64,000 nucleotides of DNA. It comes from Rhizobium indicum (GTDB taxonomy: Bacteria; Pseudomonadota; Alphaproteobacteria; Rhizobiales; Rhizobiaceae). Position 1 is the first letter of the stretch; each line of letters begins with the position of its first letter. Below are positions 59,099 through 64,000 of the stretch, piece after piece. The position numbers were made by a program, and so were the translations under genes. The stretch covers positions 620,001-684,000 of the forward strand of contig NZ_CP054021.1 of NCBI RefSeq assembly GCF_005862305.2, given 5' to 3'. The notes beneath the pieces were generated by a model that worked only from the letters and a program-made list of their open reading frames with translations, was not told the origin of the DNA and searched no databases.

Positions 59099-60429
59099 AC
59101 GCACACTTCCGTCCCGCTCCACGCCGGCTGAGGATCGCCGTCATCGGCTCCGGCATCTCGGGCGCCTCCGCAGCCTGGGCGCTGTGTCAGGTGCATGACG
59201 TTACGCTATATGAAAACAAGGCGCGGGCCGGAGGCCATACGGCGACAGTCGACGTGGATTATGACGGGGTTCAAATTGCCGTCGATACCGGCTTCATCGT
59301 CTATAACGAACAGAATTATCCCAATCTGACGGCGCTGTTTGCCGAGCTCGGCATCGCGACGCATGCAAGCGATATGAGCTTTTCGCTCTCGCTCGACCGC
59401 GGCAGACTGGAATGGAGCGGCGGCGGACTGTCCTCGATCTTCGCGCAAAAGCGCAACCTGCTGCGGCCCTCGTTCTTGTGGATGATCCGCGAGATTCTCC
59501 GCTTCAACCGCACCTGCCTCGAAGACCGCACCGCCGGTCATCTCGCCTCGCGCTCGATCGGCGATTATCTCGACTGGCGCGGCTTCTCGCCCGGTTTCAC
59601 CAACAACTATCTCGTGCCGATGGCGGCGGCGATCTGGTCGACACCATCAGCACGCATGCTGCAGTTTCCCGCCGAGCAGTTCGTCAATTTCTTCGACAAT
59701 CACCGGCTGATCTATCGCCGCCAGCACCAGTGGCGCACTGTGACCGGCGGCAGCCGCACCTATCTCGACCGGCTGCTTCGGCCGCTCGGCGAACGCGTGA
59801 AACTCTCCTGCGGCGTTCGCGGGGTCATCCGCTCCGAGCGCGGCGTCACGATCATCGACGAAACGGGCGACGAACACCCGTTCGACAAGGTAATCTTCGC
59901 CTGCCACAGCGATCAGACAGCCCGCCTGCTCGTCGATGCCACCGATCTGGAAAGCAGGCTATTTGCTGCCATTCCCTACCAGCCGAACCGCATCGTCCTG
60001 CACCGCGACCAATCGCTGATGCCGCAGCGGCGCAAGGTTTGGGCCTCATGGAACTATCTGCGCTCCAGCCGTGAAGACGGAAACGCGGACGTCGCCGCGA
60101 CTTACTGGATGAACCGGCTGCAGGGTATCGACGAGAAATTCCCGCTATTTGTGACCCTTAATCCTGACCGTGAGCCGGACCCTCGTAAGGTGTTTGCCGA
60201 ATTCACCTATGAGCATCCGCAATTTTCGGCGGAAGCCATGGGCGCGCAACAAGCGCTCGCGACCATTCAAGGACAGAATAATTGCTATTTCGCGGGTGCC
60301 TGGACGGGCTACGGATTCCACGAGGATGGTCTCGTTTCCGGTCTGGCGGCGGCTGAGGCCCTTGGCGGGATCATACCCTGGCGGACTGTCCGAACCTCCC
60401 GACACCCCCAACCGGATGCGGCGACATGA
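59095..60429 (+). CDS. FAD-dependent amine-oxidase-like protein
   Basis: A 444-residue NAD/FAD-binding protein starting at ATG 59095, overlapping the photolyase stop. N-terminal FAD motif IAVIGSGISGASAAWALCQ (about 14-32), DYDGVQIAVDTGFIVYNEQN YPNLTALFAELG, and C-terminal GQNNCYFAGAWTGYGFHEDG LVSGLAAAEALGG. This family (COG2907-like) sits beside DUF1365 and cyclopropane synthase genes in many bacteria and probably takes part in lipid modification. The stop overlaps the next start. Confidence 0.87.
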   Translation: MNAHFRPAPRRLRIAVIGSGISGASAAWALCQVHDVTLYENKARAGGHTATVDVDYDGVQIAVDTGFIVYNEQNYPNLTALFAELGIATHASDMSFSLSLDRGRLEWSGGGLSSIFAQKRNLLRPSFLWMIREILRFNRTCLEDRTAGHLASRSIGDYLDWRGFSPGFTNNYLVPMAAAIWSTPSARMLQFPAEQFVNFFDNHRLIYRRQHQWRTVTGGSRTYLDRLLRPLGERVKLSCGVRGVIRSERGVTIIDETGDEHPFDKVIFACHSDQTARLLVDATDLESRLFAAIPYQPNRIVLHRDQSLMPQRRKVWASWNYLRSSREDGNADVAATYWMNRLQGIDEKFPLFVTLNPDREPDPRKVFAEFTYEHPQFSAEAMGAQQALATIQGQNNCYFAGAWTGYGFHEDGLVSGLAAAEALGGIIPWRTVRTSRHPQPDAAT

Positions 60430-61277
60430 CAGGGGGCGGCGAAAAACGTGGCATGGACGCGGCAGCCAACGGCGCCCCACCGGATGCCGCCGCAGCGCTC
60501 TATGTCGGCGAGATCATGCATCAACGCATGAAACCGTTCGGCCATCGCTTCCGCTACCGTGTCTTCTCGTTGCTTGTCGATCTCGACAGGCTGGACGAGG
60601 CTGGCCGGCTATCGACGTTATTTTCCGTCAACGGGCGCAATCTCGTCTCGTTCCAGGAAAAGGACCACGCCGATACCAGAAATACGTCGCTGCGCACCTA
60701 TGTCGACGGGCTGCTCGCCGAGGCGAGGCTCGACCGCGCGGACAGGATCCTGCTCGTCTGTTATCCCCGCATTCTCGGCTATGTCTTCAATCCGCTCTGC
60801 GTCTATTACGCCTATGATGCCGGCGGCGTGCTCGTCGCGATGATCTACGAGGTGCGCAATACTTTCGGCGAGCGGCACAGCTATGTCTGCCCCGTCGGCC
60901 GTGGCGAGATGTCGGAAGGCGGGCTTCGCCAAAGCTGCGACAAGCTCTTCCACGTCTCGCCCTTTATCGGCATGACGGCGCGCTATCATTTCCGCATGCT
61001 GCCGCCCGGTAAAGAGATCCGCTGGCGCATCCTTGAAACAGATAGTGAAGGACCGCTGCTCTCGGCGACATTTTCCGGACGGCAGGTGCCTTTGACAAAC
61101 GCTTCGCTGCTGGGCTTGACGGCGCGCATACCCATCCTCACTTTCAAGATCATGACCGGGATCCATTGGGAAGCACTCAAATTGTGGCTGAAGGGCGCGC
61201 GGTATGTCAGGCGTCCTGCGCCCCCACCTGAAGTCAGCGTCCGCCAAACCCGCCCGCTTGCGGAAGCGGCGGAATGA
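60426..61277 (+). CDS. DUF1365 protein
   Basis: A 283-residue DUF1365 protein starting at ATG 60426, overlapping the previous stop. Conserved segments: ALYVGEIMHQRMKPFGHRFR YRVFSLLVDLDRL (about 24-57), FNPLCVYYAYDAGGVLVAMI YEVRNTFGERHSYVCPVG, and DKLFHVSPFIGMTARYHFRM. Together with the FAD protein and CFA synthase it forms a recurrent cluster; I would guess a fatty-acid or phospholipid modification role, which is inference. 90 bp separate it from cfa. Confidence 0.87.
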   Translation: MTGGGEKRGMDAAANGAPPDAAAALYVGEIMHQRMKPFGHRFRYRVFSLLVDLDRLDEAGRLSTLFSVNGRNLVSFQEKDHADTRNTSLRTYVDGLLAEARLDRADRILLVCYPRILGYVFNPLCVYYAYDAGGVLVAMIYEVRNTFGERHSYVCPVGRGEMSEGGLRQSCDKLFHVSPFIGMTARYHFRMLPPGKEIRWRILETDSEGPLLSATFSGRQVPLTNASLLGLTARIPILTFKIMTGIHWEALKLWLKGARYVRRPAPPPEVSVRQTRPLAEAAE

Positions 61278-61367
61278 CATTAGCGTTCGATGCAATGGTC
61301 GGGGGGCCGCGCGTATCATCAAGGGTGCTTCGTCCCTAACCGGCAAGAAAATGCTGGAGGAGGAGAA

Positions 61368-62627
61368 ATGAGCAAGGCGCAGGACTGGAATCTGCTGGCT
61401 CGTGATGCGGTGACGCTGACGGCCGAAAACATGTCCCGCATGGTGAAGGGTCTGCCCTTCAAGGCGAAGCTGGCTCTGCGCGGACTTCTGCATATGCAGC
61501 ACGGTTCGCTTGCCGTTACCCTTCCCGACGGCCGCAGGCTGCTGGTCGAGGGCAAGAAGGCCGGACCAAAGGCGGCGCTCAGCCTCCACAACTGGAACCT
61601 TGCCTATCGGGCGCTGACGAGCGGCACGATCGGGGTCGCCGAAACCTATATGGACGGCGATTGGGACAGCCCGGACATCGCCGCCTTCCTCGAACTCTTC
61701 CTCGTCAACGGCGAGGCCGTATACAGCTATGCGCATGGCAAGGGCGGTCTTGGCCGCCTGTTCGAGCGCGTCCGCCATTGGATGAACACCAACACCAAGA
61801 CGGGCTCGAAGCGCAACATTTCCGCTCATTACGATCTCGGCAACGATTTCTACAGGGAATGGCTCGATCCGAGCATGACCTATTCTTCTGCACTCTATTC
61901 GACCGGCGCCAACGATCTGCAATCGGCCCAGAATGCCAAATACCGGGCGCTTGCCGAGGCAACCGGCATCGGGCCTGGCGATCACGTGCTGGAGATCGGC
62001 TGCGGCTGGGGCGGGTTTGCCGAATTTGCGGCGAGTGAGCTGAACTGCAAGGTGACGGGGCTGACGATCAGCCGCGAGCAGCTCGCCTTTGCCGAGGAGC
62101 GCATTCGCAAAGCCGGCCTCGATGACCGCGTGGAATTCCGCTTTCAGGATTACCGCGATGAGGCAGGGCTCTACGACCGGATCGTCTCGATCGAGATGTT
62201 CGAAGCGGTCGGCGAGAAATACTGGCCGTCCTATTTCTCCAAGCTCAGGCAATGTCTGAAGCCGGGCGGCAAGGCTGGGCTGCAGATCATCACGATTAAG
62301 GACGAGTCCTTCGACCAGTATCGCAGCAACCCCGACTTCATCCAGAAATATGTCTTTCCCGGCGGTATGCTGCCGACGCGCAATCATCTGGCCGAACTTG
62401 CCGGCAAGGTCGATCTGTCGCTGGTCAAGGACTTCGGCTTCGGGCTCGATTACGCCCGCACGCTGGCCGAATGGCGCGAGCGCTTCTGGTCGGTCTGGGA
62501 ACGCATCCGCCCGATGGGCTTCGACGAGCGTTTCAAGCGGCTCTGGGAATTCTATCTGTTCTATTGCGAGGCCGGCTTCCGTGCCCGCAATATCGATGTG
62601 CGCCAGGTCGTGTTCTCTCGCCGTTGA
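61368..62627 (+). CDS. cfa: Cyclopropane-fatty-acyl-phospholipid synthase family protein
   Basis: A 419-residue CFA-family methyltransferase. ATG 61368 has AGGAGGAGAA upstream; an in-frame start at 61290 would add an unlikely leader. N-terminal domain to about residue 130, then ISAHYDLGNDFYREWLDPSM TYSSA (CFA motif), SAM motif VLEIGCGWGGFAEFAASELN, GLTISREQLAFAEERIRKAG, IVSIEMFEAVGEKYWPSYFS and KYVFPGGMLPTRNHL. These enzymes add methylene bridges to unsaturated phospholipids. The neighbouring SDR gene is convergent with zero intergenic bases. Confidence 0.93.
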   Translation: MSKAQDWNLLARDAVTLTAENMSRMVKGLPFKAKLALRGLLHMQHGSLAVTLPDGRRLLVEGKKAGPKAALSLHNWNLAYRALTSGTIGVAETYMDGDWDSPDIAAFLELFLVNGEAVYSYAHGKGGLGRLFERVRHWMNTNTKTGSKRNISAHYDLGNDFYREWLDPSMTYSSALYSTGANDLQSAQNAKYRALAEATGIGPGDHVLEIGCGWGGFAEFAASELNCKVTGLTISREQLAFAEERIRKAGLDDRVEFRFQDYRDEAGLYDRIVSIEMFEAVGEKYWPSYFSKLRQCLKPGGKAGLQIITIKDESFDQYRSNPDFIQKYVFPGGMLPTRNHLAELAGKVDLSLVKDFGFGLDYARTLAEWRERFWSVWERIRPMGFDERFKRLWEFYLFYCEAGFRARNIDVRQVVFSRR

Positions 62628-63461
62628 TCATTCCGCCGCATGCGGTGTCACCGGATGGCGACCAGCCGATGGCGGCCGCTCCCGCCAGCCGGTCACGCGG
62701 TTCACCAGCGTGAAATAAACGCTATAGGGGAGCAGGCGTGCAAGCTTCAGCATGGTGGTGAAGCGCTTCGGAAACGTGATCTCGAAGGCCTGCGATTTCA
62801 ACCCGGCGGCAATCTCCCGGGCGGCCTCCTCGACCGATACCAGAGCCGGCATTGGAAAGGCATTCTTCCTCGTTGCCGGCGTATCGACGAAGCCCGGGCA
62901 GACGAGCTGGATGCGGATGCCCATCTTGTCGAGATCGAATTTCAGGCTTTCGGCCATATTGATCAGCGCCGCCTTGGTGGCGCCATAGGCAGCCCCCGTC
63001 GGCAGGCCGCCATAGCCGGTGACGGAGGAAACGATGGCGATCTGTCCCTGCCCTTTCGCCTTCATATGGCGGATCGCCGGCAGCAGACAGTTGACGACGC
63101 CGGAAAGATTGACGGCAAAGCTCTTCTCGAAATCGGTGCGGTTCAGATCCTCGGCATGAACAGGCAGGTAGACGCTGGCATTGAGGATCGCCATGGCGAG
63201 CGTGCCGTGCTCATATTCGATGGAGGCCATGACATGTTCCATGTCCTCGGCATCGGTGACGTCGCCGTCGAGCACAATGATACTGCCCGAGAGGCCGTTG
63301 GCTTCGGCTTGCAGTTCGACCAGCTTTTCGTGGCTTCTGGCCGTGACGGCGACCTTGTATCCTTCGCCGGCGAGCCTCAGTGCAAGCGCCCGGCCGATGC
63401 CTGAACTCGCACCCGAAATCCAGACGATTCCATGTTCGGGATGGGCAATGAAATCACGCAT
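62628..63461 (-). CDS. Short-chain dehydrogenase/reductase
   Basis: Classical SDR, 277 residues. NAD(P)-binding GIVWISGASSGIGRALALRL (about 11-30), ILNASVYLPVH (Asn-Ala-Ser in place of NAG), IVSSVTGYGGLPTGAAYGAT KAALINM with Ser, Tyr and Lys of the active site. Basic C-terminus. The stop abuts the cfa stop. It belongs to the photo-oxidative cluster by position. ATG 63461 follows GGAGG by ten bases. Confidence 0.87.
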   Translation of the reverse strand: MRDFIAHPEHGIVWISGASSGIGRALALRLAGEGYKVAVTARSHEKLVELQAEANGLSGSIIVLDGDVTDAEDMEHVMASIEYEHGTLAMAILNASVYLPVHAEDLNRTDFEKSFAVNLSGVVNCLLPAIRHMKAKGQGQIAIVSSVTGYGGLPTGAAYGATKAALINMAESLKFDLDKMGIRIQLVCPGFVDTPATRKNAFPMPALVSVEEAAREIAAGLKSQAFEITFPKRFTTMLKLARLLPYSVYFTLVNRVTGWRERPPSAGRHPVTPHAAE

Positions 63462-63559
63462 GACATGTTCCTCCGGGCTGCCTGATCAATGCGAAAACAG
63501 GTCCGGAAGTTCCTCAACCCCTCCGGATTTACGGCTCTATCACACTATTGTGGCTGCTT

Positions 63560-64000
63560 TCAGCCGATCAGGTCGCCGATCATCTGGCGGAAGGATCCGG
63601 TGAGCTTGACCGGTCCGTCCGAGACGGCAAAGGCGATGCAAGGCCTGTCCTTTTCGGCGACCGGCCGGTGGTCGACCGTCTCGTCGGCAATGGAGATGTC
63701 GCCGGGGCCGAAACGGCCGCGTTCATCGTTGAAGGCGCCGTCGAGAATGAGGATCAGTTCCATGCCTTTGTGGGTGTGCGCCGGCAAGGCGCGGCCCGGC
63801 CGAATCCACATCAGGCTGACCTCGCAGCCGTCCATGTCGAGCGAATATTCCCTGAAACCGGGCAATCGCCGGCGCCAGGGCACATCCTCGGCCTCGAAGC
63901 CCAAGAGAGCGCGCAACGCTTGCGGAAACAGCGCATTTTCTGGCCGCGCGGCCGTCTGCGGCGCCGAGACGGGAGACGCGGAGGAAAAGATCGCCGCAAG
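63560..64000 (-). CDS. chrR: ChrR-type anti-sigma factor, cupin part (5' end outside window)
   Basis: The minus-strand frame is open from 64000 and reads LAAIFSSASPVSAPQTAARP ... LRALLGFEAEDVPWRRRLPG. The cupin fold is clear: GCEVSLMWIRPGRALPAHTH KGMELILILDGAFNDERGRF GPGDISIADETVDHRPVAEK, with His, His, Glu and His positioned as zinc ligands. This is the C-terminal domain of ChrR, which holds sigma-E inactive until singlet oxygen or peroxides appear. The zinc-binding N-terminal anti-sigma domain and the rpoE partner lie outside. A short 98-bp gap separates it from the SDR gene. Confidence 0.85.
   Translation of the reverse strand, partial: LAAIFSSASPVSAPQTAARPENALFPQALRALLGFEAEDVPWRRRLPGFREYSLDMDGCEVSLMWIRPGRALPAHTHKGMELILILDGAFNDERGRFGPGDISIADETVDHRPVAEKDRPCIAFAVSDGPVKLTGSFRQMIGDLIG

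Noticed and set aside
60618..62387. 589-codon minus-strand frame opposite DUF1365 and cfa
   Set aside because: Antisense shadow of two well-supported genes.

Overview
The window looks like chromosomal (or chromid) DNA of a Rhizobium of the R. leguminosarum/R. etli group. I infer this from high GC, the valS-popZ-pcm block, a DUF6074-type gene, NasTS-controlled nitrate assimilation, ChrR- and EcfG-type stress control, and two intergenic palindromic repeat types that I recognise from Rhizobium genomes. No database was searched; all family calls come from reading motifs.

Layout. 1-4.0 kb: core genes (3' part of valS missing, popZ, pcm), then a 36-residue membrane mini-protein. 4.1-9.8 kb: small or unknown genes, tRNA-Cys and tRNA-Asn. 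9.8-16.8 kb: an accessory stretch downstream of tRNA-Asn, with an unknown tail-anchored protein, an HNH protein, an orphan TylF-like methyltransferase, mini-proteins and a KAP-type P-loop NTPase. There is no integrase, and a 27-bp direct repeat occurs at 11.2 and 14.1 kb. 16.9-20.6 kb: a stress block (lipoprotein, 25-residue peptide, membrane protein, large catalase KatE) with EcfG/RpoE2-like promoters. 21-26.8 kb: an esterase, then a six-gene translationally coupled operon: a FecB/FecCD/FecE-type importer plus two GATase-like proteins and one FmdE-like protein. 27.4-36.2 kb: adenine-deaminase-like gene divergent from a polyamine-type ABC importer, an M20 peptidase and a glycerate kinase. 36.2-40 kb: housekeeping and redox genes. 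40.3-46.4 kb: a TRAP transporter, SsuD-like monooxygenase and signal-less SsuA-like protein, divergent from an ArsR regulator and a GST, with an AT-rich operator between them.

46.5-55.7 kb is a complete assimilatory nitrate/nitrite system: nasT, nasS, a sigma-54 promoter, a leader with hairpins and a terminator, then a nitrate transporter, nirB, nirD and nasA. NasS (sensor) and NasT (ANTAR RNA-binding antiterminator) should control read-through of the leader, and NtrC/sigma-54 should control initiation. 57.6-64 kb is a photo-oxidative stress cluster: photolyase, FAD amine-oxidase-like protein, DUF1365 protein, cyclopropane fatty acid synthase, convergent SDR and the cupin end of a ChrR-type anti-sigma factor. 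A TGATCC-N18-TA promoter upstream of the photolyase suggests that the partner sigma-E drives the cluster.

The best candidates for undescribed biology are the six-gene importer operon of unknown substrate, the TRAP/SsuD/signal-less SBP locus with its 18-bp in-frame repeats, and the KAP-NTPase accessory region.
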